64,000 nucleotides of DNA. It comes from Taudactylus pleione. Its lineage: Eukaryota > Chordata > Amphibia > Anura > Myobatrachidae. Shown here one piece after another: positions 1 through 10,494 of the stretch. Below the pieces are notes generated by a model, which did no database searches, was not told the origin of the DNA, and was given only the letters and a program-made list of their open reading frames with translations. The DNA is taken from assembly GCA_031769625.1 (NCBI GenBank), contig JAUIMM010000200.1:55760001-55824000 (forward strand). Direction: 5' to 3'. A program made the translations under genes and the position numbers. Each line of letters begins with the position of its first letter. Positions within the stretch are counted from its first letter, which is position 1.

Positions 1-441
1 CTTAGTTTTAGTTTGCTTCTACTGGGTACTAAAGATTATTGTTTTAGCGTGACTAAGTAGCAAAGTACTTGGCACAAAATGGGGTTATTTGTATCTGTGT
101 ATGTGAGGGTATGTACTTATGTATATATGTAAATGTTGACTGCATGTGAGAGCTATTGGAAATATGTGTGTACAGGTACGTGGTATAGCAGAGTTGTGTG
201 TCTTATCACTAAAGACAGTCTAGTTGCTTAACCAGTGGGATGGGTAATTAGAAGATAGGTGATGCACAGCCGTACTCACTGTGATACACTGGTTGTAATA
301 GAGCAGAGCTTGAGTGGAGCGGGGTGTGATACAGCTCACCAGCCGGTGAGTGTATACTTCTAGGGGGTAGCGGTGCAGGATGCTGAAACATCGATGATAG
401 CAGTAATATATCACGTCTCAAGGGTGCTAAGTCTATCACTC
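1..441. other. intergenic, nothing recognised
   Basis: No gene or repeat boundary is visible. The first 180 bases have a TG-rich GTATGT/TGTATG flavour similar to the stretch at 941-1060. Short open frames here are not supported by splice sites or composition. Confidence 0.5.
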
Positions 442-444
442 TTA

Positions 445-820
445 AGCTGCCCACACACATAGCGATCTGCACACGATCAGCCGATGTGTACGATTTGTGT
501 ACGATTTCCCTTGAAACTCTCCCCGGCAGCTCTGCATACGAACTGCACACGATATGCACACAATTTGGTGTCCAATCTTCAAACAGTCTCTCCTGCATCC
601 AGACTTTCACAGTGCATCATGTCCTAGATTGTCAGATCTGCCCTACTGCACGGCAGATCTGACGAATTGATGTGTGACCAGCGGGGACGCGCATCGCATC
701 ATGAACGTGAGTGGGAACTCACGATTTACTCAGGATTTGGCCATATTTTACACGATCTGTCATTCCAATGTGTCAGAATCGGCCAGATCGGGTAAAATAT
801 CACTATGTGTGTGGCCAGCT
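445..820. mobile_element. MITE with TTA target duplication (Harbinger-like)
   Basis: The ends are inverted repeats: AGCTGCCCACACACATAG on the left, and the complement of an end reading CTATGTGTGTGGCCAGCT on the right. TTA lies directly outside both ends (442-444 and 821-823), giving a 3-bp target duplication as made by PIF/Harbinger elements. The 376-bp interior has further inverted segments (around 630-660, AGATCTG) and no coding potential. Superfamily assignment is inferred from the TTA duplication only. Confidence 0.7.
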
Positions 821-835
821 TTACACAGTGGAAAG

Positions 836-940
836 ATGGCGCACACAGCACTGAACTCGGTGGCTTTCTTGGAACGAGGAATGAAGCATCCATGGAGGAA
901 CAAAATGATGTCTGCGCAGTATCACTTTCCCTTAACAAGA
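836..940 (+). CDS. candidate host exon A (unidentified)
   Basis: An ATG in a good context (AAAGATGG) opens exactly 35 codons, starting MAHTALNSVAFLER and ending QYHFPLTR, and runs straight into a GTATGT donor in phase 0. The composition is protein-like, unlike the flanking TG-rich sequence. The ATG lies 16 bp right of the MITE end at 820, so any promoter would be inside or beyond that MITE. I do not recognise the protein. It could pair with the exon at 1154-1258, which is also 35 codons in phase 0. This may be chance. Confidence 0.3.
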
Positions 941-1153
941 GTATGTACCTACCTATGTATTTGTGTATTTGTAAATGTGAGTGTATATACCTATATGGGT
1001 ACTTGTGTCTGTGAGTGTATATGCCTGTTTATATGTAAGTCTGTGTGTGTCTATATACATATGTACTGTATGGTGGGCAGGTGATCAGTGGCCGCAAAAT
1101 AAAGTACTTCACTATTCTTTCTTTTGTTGGGGCTTTACTGTCTGTTTTCACAG
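941..1153 (+). other. candidate intron
   Basis: Starts GTATGT, ends TTTTCACAG, and is rich in TATGT/TGTGTAT repeats. It would separate the two candidate exons if they are real. Confidence 0.25.
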
Positions 1154-1258
1154 TGTACAGCTCCTACCTCCTCTCTCTGGGCCTCTCGCACAGGACACTA
1201 CTTCTCCAGAGGTCACGCTATGTGGGATCAGTATAGAGGAGATCAGCTCATTAAACAG
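1154..1258 (+). CDS. candidate host exon B (unidentified)
   Basis: Flanked by TTTTCACAG on the left and a GTGAGT donor on the right, this segment is open in phase 0 for 35 codons, ending HAMWDQYRGDQLIKQ. It continues the phase of the exon at 836-940. Two alternative acceptors (after 1160 and after 1193) also give open frames, so the start is uncertain. A possible third exon lies near 1530-1650, ending at GTAAGA, but its acceptor is weak. The product is not recognised. Confidence 0.28.
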
Positions 1259-1997
1259 GTGAGTGTAGATTCAACGAGGTATAAGTAAGGGAGGGTAATG
1301 TTACTGTAAGTATAAGAAGGTTAGTTAGAGTGATTGTTTTTTATCATGAGGTGTAGGTGTTAATGTTCTTAATGGGCTTAATTAAAATGAACAGGGCCCT
1401 AGAGAGTGCGACCGGGCACGAGTACTGTAGGTGGTGTGGCCTAATTGTGGAGGTGTGGCCATGCCCCCTACAAAAGATAAGAAAGATAGTATCGGAGCCA
1501 TGCATACCGCAGCCAGGGGCAGATCCTGGGGAGGTGACCAGTGCGATCGCTTCCCGTCGCACATCATGCAGGGAGAGAAAAGACTGTTGCTGAAGCAGCT
1601 GTGTGCTCTGGGCTGGAAAGAGAAGCTGCTGACACTGACAGGTAAGAAGAAGGGGGTGGCATACTTAGGCCCCCTGTGGGCTCCTTTAACAAGCCCAGGC
1701 CTTGGGTAATTAGTACCCACTCCCTCTCCCTGTTGGCACCTCTGTTCCAGGTAGCAAGTGGGGCAGTATCTGGTCAGCTCTTAAAAAATGTATTTGTGTC
1801 CAAAAAGCAAGTATACTGAACTGTCCTAGGATTAAACTTAAAATGGATAGTGACACTAGGTGGTTGTCTGTTAACTTTGATGTATAGTGGACTGGAAAGA
1901 GAGGCCACCGAACTAAATGACATCACAGCTGAAAGTCTAAGTAAATATATGGGAACATACAACTTTTTATTCTTTCAGATGTGCTGCTTCATTTGTC
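1259..1997 (+). other. region with weak exon candidates
   Basis: A protein-like stretch (motif EKRLLLKQLCALGWKEK) ends at a consensus GTAAGA donor near 1642. Another short open stretch (LEREATELNDITAESLSKYM) lies near 1890-1950. Phases between these pieces do not join cleanly, and I could not build a gene. Confidence 0.2.
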
Positions 1998-1999
1998 TA

Positions 2000-2383
2000 A
2001 TGCCGGGTACACAATAAGTTTTATGTGTTTCGTTCAGTCGATGACTGACATATCGCATCTGCGAGTGTGTACAGACGATATGTCTGTGAATGATGTCATC
2101 TACAGACATATTTGGTTGGCTGTACAGCACAGCCGATGGCGATATATTTTGTAGATATATCTGTAAATCTGATCTATATAGCTGACCCGTTGACCAACCC
2201 ATATGCTGGTCCAGAAACCGCCTACAATGACATTACAACCGGTTCCTGTGGCCAGACATGTCGGGTGGCATATTGGTAAGTGTGTATGCACAATATCGTT
2301 TGTGCATATTACTTACCAAATTGTTGGATCAGGTAGCCCATCGGGCAGACAACTGATCCATCGCTCAGGTGTGTACCCAGCAT
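2000..2383. mobile_element. MITE with TA-flanked TIRs
   Basis: Left end ATGCCGGGTACACA and right end TGTGTACCCAGCAT are inverted repeats flanked by TA on both sides (1998-1999, 2384-2385). About 384 bp, AT-rich, with internal inverted segments such as ACAGACGATATGTCTG and no open frame of note. A TA duplication fits Tc1/mariner-type elements. A TAA/TTA reading compatible with Harbinger cannot be excluded. Confidence 0.6.
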
Positions 2384-2385
2384 TA

Positions 2386-3160
2386 GAGAAACCGAATGAT
2401 TGCCATGAGAATGAGGTAGTTTAAACCTCTTGGATGGGGGCTGGCATGAGGGCTGATCACTTGAATTGGAATGCCCATGTTGTGGCAGGGGTGTGCCTGT
2501 ATTGAACTTTAAATAAAGGCTGTGAGCCAAAGCTTCTTTATTTCAGTCTTCCTACCCTACCTCCCACATAGTTTTTGTTTGTTGGTAATTAATTGTGGGC
2601 TATTATGCGGCGGGAAAGAATGGCTGCTCACCATTACGCGTGAATTCATTTAATTATGGATGCCCTCGCTTCGTTGACTAGTTAGTTGGCTGACCAATCT
2701 GACGAGGGCAGCATCAAGTTAGAGTTAGATTCTGGCCATCTAAAACCCAATGTTTGGGTTTTTTGAGTGCTTTTTACATATTTGTAAGTGTTTATTTTGT
2801 AGACAAACAATATTGTACGCATGTTTGGTTTGTTTTTTTGTGGACCAAGAAACCAATCATCCTTTTGTTTTTTGATAATTGTTAATTAAAACTCATAAAT
2901 TGTTTTTAACCCTTATTTTTTAGGCAAAATATGAAATGTTTCTATTTCCGTTGTACTGTTTGTAAGTTTGTTAGAGGGATTACCTTTTAACCAGTTTGTG
3001 AATAAATCAACAATAGATTTTTGCAATTTTGTTTCCAAAGTTTAATAATTTTTTTTTATTTTTGTTTCAAGTTTTTTTTAAAGTAAATATATTTTTTTTC
3101 ATTGGACAAAATCTAAAAATCATTTTGCCCACACACCCACAAAATAAGTGGCATTTGAAC
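2386..3160. other. AT-rich region, no gene seen
   Basis: Contains an isolated AATAAA at 2512-2517 that could be a plus-strand polyadenylation signal, and many T-runs. The left end of Harbinger copy 1 should lie in or before this stretch, but no GGCCCTNATTCAGA-type terminus is visible. Confidence 0.4.
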
Positions 3161-3269
3161 AGAAATAAAACAAATAAAAACAATTCACAAGAAAGGAGAG
3201 GGAGGTTTTTGCCATGCAGGAATATGGGGCAAACACAGAGATGGATTGTGGGGAAATTAGCCAGTGCTG

Positions 3270-4539
3270 TCATCGCCTTTTAGGCCGTTTGGCCGGGGGT
3301 TGGAGGGAGCCTGAACGGGTCCGGGAAGTCCTTCGGCTGGCCTGGCCAGAGGCAGATGTTGTGGCCTCTGGACTAGGCATAGGGATAGGCACATTTGGAG
3401 GGATGGCTGTTGTTGTGCCAGAGGTGGAGGGTCCTGATGTTCCGGCAGGAAGGGAGGCCGGCTCCAACATGTGCTGGCGAACGAGCTGCTCCAGGGCATT
3501 TGCTATTCGCACGTTGGCCCCAGTATTTTCTGCAAGGGCCTTAGCAATGGTCACGTTGGCCGCAGCACTTTGCTCCATGGCGTCCACCACCCGTAGCAGA
3601 TTGGCGTCCATCCTCAGCAGAATCTCGTTCTGCTGATCCGTTTTACCATTGAGATCAGTGAGGAGGGCCACTGCCTGCGAGAGGAATGCCCTGGACTGTC
3701 TGCCACAGGGTCCCCAGCTGGATCTACTGCTTCCTCCCCTGCAGAGCCAGAAGAAATTCTGCGGCCAAAGCTCACCTCTGGAGCAGACTCATCCGCCTGT
3801 GTCTCTGTTAGAGAAAAGAGTAAAATTATAATCTAGATATTGTCAAAAAAACATTTCTGAGTTGTTAACATTACAACATTTACCTGGGGCAACATGAGGA
3901 GCCGCAAAGTCTGGCATGTCGGTATCCATGTTCGACACGTCAAACACCTCCTCATCCTGCACACACCCCTGGGCCAGCTCCTCCAAATCTGTGAGCTCAA
4001 GTGACACAGGGGTGGGACCCCCACCTGTCCCCCCTGCATGCCTAGCCCTATCAGCCAGTTTTTGTTTAAGCCGACATTTGAAGTCGCTCCATCTGTTGGT
4101 TTAAAATTTGGCATTATTCCTGCAGTATTAAACACTTTTTACTAAAACGTTGTTTTTACGTACCGGTGTTTGACCTCCCGGGTTGAACGTTCAAACTCAC
4201 CCACACCATTGACACCACTGGCTATGTCGTCCCACAGTTTCCATCTCTGGGTTGCACCCATATTCCTTGGTGCCTGTGCCAGGTTGTCATTGCACATTTG
4301 CACCAAAACCTCCATCTCCTTCCTTGTGAATTGTGGCTGCCTTTTTTTTTTGGCCCTAGTTTGCCTACTAGAGCCAGCAGCCTCTTCCATGGCATCCTCC
4401 ACACCTTTTTTTTTAAATGTTAAAAAATATTTTTAGTAAAATGTTTTAAAATGTAATGTTAAACATACGCATTTTCCCATCAAAAATAAAAACACTTACA
4501 TGGTGCCTGTTGGCTAGTACTTTGCTGCTCTATACTCAT
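3270..4539 (-). pseudogene. Harbinger gene A, Myb/SANT-like protein (copy 1, frameshifted)
   Basis: Four minus-strand exons: 4500-4539, 4164-4404, 3884-4092 and 3270-3804. Exon 2 holds a lysine-rich nuclear-localisation-like stretch (KKKRQPQ), then the start of a trihelix Myb/SANT-like domain (FTRKEMEVLVQ) of the NAIF1 type. Exon 3 completes it (RWSDFKCRLKQKLADRARHA). Exon 4 encodes an Ala/Leu/Asn-rich helical region and a Ser/Thr/Pro tail. In zebrafish Harbinger this partner is known to bring the transposase to the nucleus and to the transposon ends. Exon 4 is 535 bases, against 536 in the other copies. One base is missing near 3685 (TTCCTCTCGCAG against TCCCCCTCGCAG), which breaks the frame after the Myb domain. 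Exon 2 is 3 bases shorter, in frame, and its acceptor is a purine run. Confidence 0.85.
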
Positions 4540-4559
4540 TGTTTTTTCTCAATGTAGCA

Positions 4560-4700
4560 GACCGATTTTGGCCTTCAGTGACGTTTTTAGACATGCGTCA
4601 GCATTATTCGGCCGCATAATTCCTTGTGCGCTCCGATTGTCCGTCCTTAATTTGAGCAGGAAAATAAAGCCTATTTATGGCTTGGTGTGACTCGAGTCGA
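4560..4700. promoter_or_regulatory. bidirectional promoter between gene A and transposase (copy 1)
   Basis: A block conserved in all three Harbinger copies although neighbouring spacer is not. It contains ACATGCGT (4591-4598), GGCCGCAT, the run CCGTCCTTAATTTGAGC, and CTATTTATGG (4671-4680) as a plus-strand TATA-like box. The minus-strand TATA seen in copies 2 and 3 (GTATAAATA) is degraded here. Function is inferred from position and conservation. Confidence 0.55.
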
Positions 4701-5089
4701 GGTGGCATGTTATGATTGTTGGAGGTTTTGCGTTGGAGTGGATTGTTGGTGATTGTTGTGTAGAAGGAGGACTTATTTTTTGGATCTTTTTGCTTTTTTT
4801 CTTACTTCTTTATTTTCTGTTAGCATTTTGTTTGTTTTTTTGGGTTTTTTTATTTGAATTTTTGAGTAAGTATTTTAAAAAACCACCGTAAAAAATTATA
4901 GTAAATAGTTTCCTTTTTTTTTTTCTTTTTTTTTTTTTACAGTTATTTTGGCAGTGACCCAGTGACGTTTTTTAACTTTGGGATATTTGTCTGTTTTTGG
5001 TAAGTGTTTTTTGTTTCATGAATTTACAAATTCGATGTGTTGGTCTTAGCACATGTTTCGCTAAGTAATGTTTTTTTTATTCTGTGAAC

Positions 5090-5965
5090 AATCATGTCTT
5101 ACCACTAAATGTAGCGTACTATTTAGCGAACTAATGTGTCCTTATTTAAATGTAAAAGTAGCGTACTATTTAGCGAACTAATGTTTTATTGGTTTTAACT
5201 GTAAAAGTAGCTTATTATTTAGTGAACTAATGTGTCCTTATTTAACTGTAAAAGTAGCGTACTATTTTGCGAACTAATGTGTCCTTATTTAACTGTAAAA
5301 GTAGCGTATTATTTAGCGAACTAATGTGTCCTTATTTAACTGTAAAAGTAGCGTACTATTTAGCGAACTAATGTTTTATTGGTTTTAACTGTAAAAGCAG
5401 CGTATTATTTAGCGAACTAATGTGTCCTTATTTAACTGTAAAAGTAGCGTACTATTTAGCGAACTAATGTTTTTTTTTATTTTAAATGTAAAAGTAGCAT
5501 ATTATTTAGCGAACTAATGTGTCCTTATTTAACTGTAAAAGTAGCGTATTATTTAGTGAACTAATGTGTCCTTATTTGACTGTAAAAGTAGCGTACTATT
5601 TTGCGAACTAATGTGTCCTTATTTAACTGTAAAAGTAGCGTACTATTTAGCGAACTAATGTTTTTTTTATTTTAAATGTAAAAGTAGCATATTATTTAGC
5701 AAACTAATGTGTCCTTATTTAACTGTAAAAGTAGCGTATTATTTAGCGAACTAATGTGTCCTTATTTAACTGTAAAAGTAGCGTACTATTTTGAGAACTA
5801 ATGTGTCCTTATTTAACTGTAAAAGTAGCGTAGTATTTAGCAAACGAATGGTTTTTTTTATTTTAAATGTAAAATTAACGTACTATTTTGCGTACTAATG
5901 TGTTTTGAATTTTTCAGTGTAAAATCATGTCTTACCACTAAATGTAGCGTACTATTTTGAGAACT
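5090..5965. repeat. 47-bp minisatellite in transposase 5' intron (copy 1)
   Basis: About 18 tandem units of 46-51 bp, mostly 47. Each carries GTAGCGTACTATTTAGCG followed by AACTAATG and a T-rich spacer. It lies between the divergent promoter and the first coding exon, probably inside a 5' UTR intron starting at a GTAAGTG donor near 5000. Copies 2 and 3 have arrays of nearly the same period at the same place. Confidence 0.9.
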
Positions 5966-6210
5966 AATGTGTGTTTCCTTCTCTATTTTTTAGAATACGA
6001 AATTTGTTTTCAATCATAGTTTTTTTAATTAATCTCTTAAAAATGTTCTAATTTTGAAATGTAGGTTGATTTGCACATGACACATCCCAGGCCTGTAAGC
6101 ATCTTTGGTTTGCTTGGAAAAGATAAGTATATTTTTCTTAACACATTTGTCTAAACCAATAACTACCTTGCTTAACATTTCAGGTTGATGTTGGTCGTAT
6201 TATATTGGCC

Positions 6211-7334
6211 ATGGTTACAGAACCCGACCAACCTCAACTTCGTCCCAGGTGTAGACCTCGTAGGCGTGCAAGGCCCCAGATATATAGAACACGTGTCACC
6301 CTTTTTGGAATGCCAGATGATGAGGTGTTAAGGCACTACCGTCTTCCGCCACAACTCATCATAGACACTCTCTCATTAATAGAGAGTGATCTTGAATGGC
6401 AAATTGACAGTCCTACAGCAATACCACCACTTACGCAATTAATGTCGGTGTTACATTTTTGTGCCTCAGGATCCTTTCAAACCTCTGTGGGAATAGTCGC
6501 TGGAATATCCCAATCCTCCTTTTCAAGGATCCTGAGGGCAGTGATGGAGGCCCTTTTTAAATACCTCCATCATTTTATTAAAATGCCATTGGATATGGGT
6601 TCCCTTAATGTGGCGAAGGCTAATTTTTACCAAATAGCTGGCTTCCCACACATCATAGGGGTTGTGGATGGCACTCACATACCACTTCAGCCTCCAGCAA
6701 GGCTGGAGGCTATATTTAGGAACCGAAAGCACCTTCACTCGATGAATGTAATGGTGGTATGTGATGCCTCCCTCCAGATCCTGTCCCTGAATGCCAAATT
6801 TCCCAGCAGTGCACATGATTCCTTCGTCATCCGGCAATCAGGGATTTGGCACGAATTAAACAACCTACAAGCTGGTGATGCATGGCTTCTGGGTAAGTTG
6901 ACACCTTCTGTTGAAACCAATGCAAAGCTTGTTACACAATGGTCCTGATGTTTTTTTTATATATTTTCACAGGAGACAGTGGTTACCCTTGCACGCCCTG
7001 GCTGCTCACTCCTTATTTGGCTCCCACACCAGGGCCACAAAGTCAGTATAATTCGGCACTTACAGCCACCAGGCAGGTGGTGGAGCGCTGTATTGGCCTT
7101 TTAAAAGGCCAATTCAGATGCCTCCACCGCTCTGGTGGCGGCCTCATGTATTTGCCGGCTATGGTTTCGAAAATTGTGGTCCTGTGTTGGATATTTCACA
7201 ACATCGCCATAAGGAGTGGTGTCCCAATGCAGCCAGAGGATGCCTTGCCTGAGGACTGCCCCCCCGAGGTTGGTCGGAGGTCAGTATGTGGGGGGGCCAT
7301 ACGCGATGAAGTTGTGGCCAGATTTTTTAGGTAA
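6211..7334 (+). CDS. Harbinger transposase (HARBI1-type DDE nuclease), copy 1, intact
   Basis: Two coding exons, 6211-6892 and 6973-7334, joined by a consensus intron (GTAAGT...TTTTCACAG), give 347 residues, matching the roughly 350 of HARBI1-type proteins. DDE4 features are visible: the first Asp in VVDGTHIPLQPP (about D153), the second in AHDSFV (about D203), the LLGDSGYP box created by the splice, and the Glu in VVERCIGLLK (about E265). The N-terminus is Arg-rich. The ATG at 6211 is chosen because the exon opens at 6184 with in-frame VDVGRIILA and no earlier Met. A small upstream exon near 6063-6121 (start ATGACACATCCC) has lost its GT donor (ATAAGT). The frame has no stop, frameshift or missing catalytic residue. 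The enzyme would cut and paste the element by recognising its ends together with gene A product. Confidence 0.93.
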
Positions 7335-8150
7335 TTATTTCCTCATAATGTTTAAAAATGCCACAATGTAGACATGTAATATTTTAAAGTACACTTTTAA
7401 CTGTTTTTTTTGTTTGTTTTTAATCCCTAATAATGACCATAAAAATCCATGCCTACTACCTGATCAGCACAAATGACTTTATATGGACACATTGGATATA
7501 ACTTCGGGAACAATGATTTCTTTTCCTCATTTGTGGATTCATGTTGGCATGCTACTTCTTCAAACAGTTCCTGATTGTGTTTGTTGGGGGGTTTTGGTGT
7601 GTTTTTGACTTGTGTGTGTGTTTTGAATTTTTGAATTTATTGTGTGTATTCACTTGGTGTTTATTATTTGTGTGCATTAAAGTTTAATTTTACGTTAACC
7701 AACCATTTCCATCGTAAATTACAAACAAGTGTAACCTGTTTCTAAAAATGCAAAGTTGCTAAATGCCTAATACTGTAATTTCTTATTTGGAAAAGTTTAG
7801 TACCCTGCTTTGTTGATAAAAACAAACACCAAAGGTATTATGGTGAATCAGTATGTTTGCAATTGTAGGCCTAAGCAGGTAGCTTTAACTTTAACATTAC
7901 CCACACCAAAAAATAATCACATTTTGAGGTTACTTCTCCAAACCTATTGGTATTGTTATGTGTTTAATGTGAAAGCTTACATACTTACTTGAGCTTTCGA
8001 CAAACAAATTTACATTACTTTAAAAATCAGGGACAAATGGTAGACTTATTTAAGGTTCAACAATCTAAGATTTACACACAAGGAATGAGACTTAAATAAA
8101 TCAAAATAAACTTTATTTTTAAACAAACTGTTTTTGGCCAAAAAAAAAAA
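7335..8150. other. 3' UTR and spacer between convergent transposase and gene C (copy 1)
   Basis: AT-rich non-coding DNA. Segments such as GGAATGAGACT near 8085 are shared with copy 2. The end of gene C has TTTATT on the plus strand near 8112, a minus-strand AATAAA signal. Confidence 0.6.
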
Positions 8151-9422
8151 TTAGTGGCGCAGGCTCGCCAAAATATGGTCCAAGGAGACCAGCATTGCTA
8201 CGACATGGCCCCGTAGCTCCATTAAGCCCGCAGACAAGGCCTCGTTCTGCCTCTGCTCCTCTGTGGGTAAAAAAAATGTGTGGATTAGTAAAATGACACC
8301 TTCATTTATATATTTTTTAAAAACTAACAATTCAGACTATCGTTAAAATAAACAAAATAAAAAGCCAAAACAAATAAGGGCCCCCCAAAAAATAAAAAAA
8401 AACTACAAAGGGGAAAAAATACAACATTTGTGGGTAGCATTAACAAGAAAGACACAAGTGTGAGTGTTTGGACATGTGTCATATGTGTAAGGGTAAAACA
8501 TCCTTGACATTGTTTCACAAAGATATATATCAAAAACTACTTTAATATTTTGAACTGCACAGGCAAAAGGACAACATCAACCCAAAGGACAAAAACCATA
8601 AAAAAACCATAGTTTAAATTGTAAACATACCGGACAAAATGGTGCCTGGCCCTGGGGCACCGAAATCCTCTTCTTCAGAGGTTGGCCAGTGGCTCTGGGA
8701 AGGAGGAGGTGTAATTTGGGAGGAAGTGGAGGGTGAGGAAAAGAGAGGGGGGGTTTGATGGGAGGGGGAAGTTGGAGGGATGGTAAGGTGAGGAGAGGGA
8801 GGGGACCGACGGGCTGCAACGTCTGAGGTGGAGGGGGAATTTGGGGAAGAGTGGGCAGAGGATGTTTGGGTGGGAGTGGTGGATAGCGGTCGAGACACCC
8901 GTCTTCGCCATCTCATTCTCTGCTCAGCCCCTAAATGATGGACACTAACATATTTAATTACAATGCTTTTTTTTTTTTTTTTTTAAACCTGCAAAAAAAA
9001 AAACACGCCTATACTGGAAACATACTCACGCAGGTAGGGCCCAAAAACACAAACAGGGCTATACTGGAAACATGCACACGCAGGTAGGGCCACAAAACAC
9101 AAACAGGGCTATACTGGAAACATGCACACGTAGGTAGGGCCACAAAAAAATAAAAATAAAAATATATATAAACACTTACTTTCCAGAATCTGGAGACGCA
9201 AACGTGCTAGCAGGCATGGGGTTCGGCAGTGCAAATCCGACCACCTGCGCTCCAGTTGGCCGATATTTTGGCTATAGCCGAGGGGGCGCAGGTGGCGGCA
9301 CACCTCCGTGTACTCCATCCGCTTGCGGAGGTTTGTGATGGGGGAGGCTGATAGGTGATTCTCTGGTCCATCACTTCTGTGAGGGCCAGGAGCTCACGCC
9401 TACAAAACGCGGAGGCTCTCAT
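8151..9422 (-). pseudogene. Harbinger gene C, second Myb-like protein (copy 1, frameshifted)
   Basis: Three minus-strand exons: 9180-9422, 8631-8930 and 8151-8260. Exon 1 starts MRASAFCRRELLALTEVMD and contains the helix-3-like QLERRWSDL. Exon 2 is Pro/Ser/Thr-rich with an acidic patch (SEEEDFG). Exon 3 encodes a short amphipathic helix ending LRH. Exon 2 (300 bases) and exon 3 (110 bases) match copy 3 exactly in length. Exon 1 is 243 bases against 244, so one base is lost near 9330-9360, splitting the Myb-like domain into two frames. The family is not recognised beyond the Myb/SANT resemblance. Its place in all three elements shows it belongs to the transposon. Confidence 0.85.
9005..9160. 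repeat. 50-bp tandem repeat in gene C intron 1 (copy 1)
   Basis: About three units of roughly 50 bp, each with CATGCACACGCAGGTAGGGC and CAGGGCTATACTGG. It sits just downstream, in the gene's direction, of the exon 1 donor. It is the positional counterpart of the arrays at 51312-51490 and 59712-60385. Confidence 0.85.
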
Positions 9423-9484
9423 GATGGCAATGATTTTTTTTACACAAAACAGTTTTAATAAAGGACCTAGAAAAAATTTGATTG

Positions 9485-9615
9485 ACTAATGTACTTTGTA
9501 AATTAACAGGAACCATTCTATTGGTTATTGTATGAGTCATGTGACCTACAGCCTCACAAATATAATGTGAGTTATGATAGGCTTGATGCAGTGACATGCG
9601 TAAGCTAATTTAAAT
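9485..9615 (-). promoter_or_regulatory. gene C promoter region (copy 1)
   Basis: Conserved across the three copies. Read on minus it has a CCAAT box (plus TATTGGTTA near 9529), an AP-1-like TGACTCA (plus 9533-9539), ACATGCG (9594-9600) and an AT-rich TTTAAATAAA (near 9609). The second CCAAT box of copies 2 and 3 is degraded here (GATTGACTAAT). Confidence 0.5.
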
Positions 9616-9899
9616 AAAAAAATTAAAGTACTAAAATATGCCTATAAAAAACAACGGAAAACAATAGTATCATTCCAAAAAAACATTAATTTCAAAAAAC
9701 AATACCATTGGTGAAACCGTACGTATTCTGCGGTACAAATGACACACACTGACAAGAATAAAGTTTATTGACAATGAAAAAAAAAACAGGATTGAAAACA
9801 CGTGAAGAGCAATTAAGGTAATTAATATAGTGATTGCCATGAAACGATTAAAGTATGTTTGAAGAATGAAATAGCATTAGCAAGCAATCGAAAAGTGAC

Positions 9900-10120
9900 A
9901 GGGCCACTTCCGGAATTGACTTGTGCGAGCGTTCCCTGCAACCAAAGAGGAGACGGACGGTCGCGATTTTGAACGTTCGCTAGCTAGAGGAGGGGTTGGG
10001 AGACTATGGGGCGGAAAATTAGCTACGAGCGAACTTACGAGCGAGCGCTTGAATTTTATTATTTCCGCTTGTACGGCGGACGAGCGAACGGCCACTTGCG
10101 TCCGGCTCTGAATAAGGCCC
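9900..10120 (+). repeat. right terminal and subterminal repeats (Harbinger copy 1)
   Basis: Ends CCGGCTCTGAATAAGGCCC. The last 200 bases are dense in CpG-containing words (ACGAGCGAGCG, GAACGTTCGC, ACGAGCGAAC), shared in kind with the other copies and likely bound by the element's own proteins. The flank after 10120 is ATA. No left partner is available to test the duplication. Confidence 0.8.
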
Positions 10121-10494
10121 ATAGTACCATTCTTTTAGAGAAAATCAAAATGCAAGTATTTCTCAGGCTCTAAATAGTTATGTTCGCCAGTGGTTAATTT
10201 TCTAGAAAAAGGAGCGTGTGTGCGAAAGAAGTTTATGACCTTTTTTGTGAAAGTATAGCTCCTACTGCTAACTTAGTCCACCTGTAGATCATAGTGTTAG
10301 AACAGGATGAAGTAAGATAAGAGATGTTTGAAAGTCTTGTCTCAGTTGAATGGAACAACCTGAGCAGCAGGCGTCCAACAAAAAGGAACTTTTTTATGAG
10401 TTAGGCCTGTAATTGGTTAGGCAATTCTAGAGCAGTCTTTGATGAATCATCTATAATAATTGTTGAAGCCTAAAACACTCTTCACTTCACTTTA
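10121..10494. other. spacer, nothing recognised
   Basis: No coding potential or repeat boundary seen. Confidence 0.5.

Larger units (their letters stand above)
3165..10120 (+). mobile_element. PIF/Harbinger transposon, copy 1 (left end missing or not found)
   Basis: Same three-gene layout as the complete elements at 44947-52458 and 53560-61348: gene A on minus (3270-4539), transposase on plus (6211-7334), gene C on minus (8151-9422). The right terminus matches the others: 10102-10120 read on the minus strand begins GGGCCTTATTCAGAGCCGG. Homology to copies 2 and 3 fades left of about 3165, so this copy is truncated or its 5' non-coding end has diverged. Gene A and gene C each carry one single-base deletion. 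The transposase frame is intact. Confidence 0.9.

Noticed and set aside
2560..2720. Left terminus of Harbinger copy 1 at GGATGCCCTCGCTTCGTTG
   Set aside because: It matches the terminus GGCCCTCATTCAGAG poorly, and no subterminal ACGCTCG/GCATGCG words follow.
3257..3671. Plus-strand frames opposite gene A exon 4 (also at 45937-46497 and 54675-55126)
   Set aside because: Antisense shadows of a GC-rich coding exon. The minus strand has splice sites and conserved phases.
5090..5965. CRISPR-like regular repeats
   Set aside because: Units are contiguous with no variable spacers, and the context is a eukaryotic transposon. These are minisatellites.
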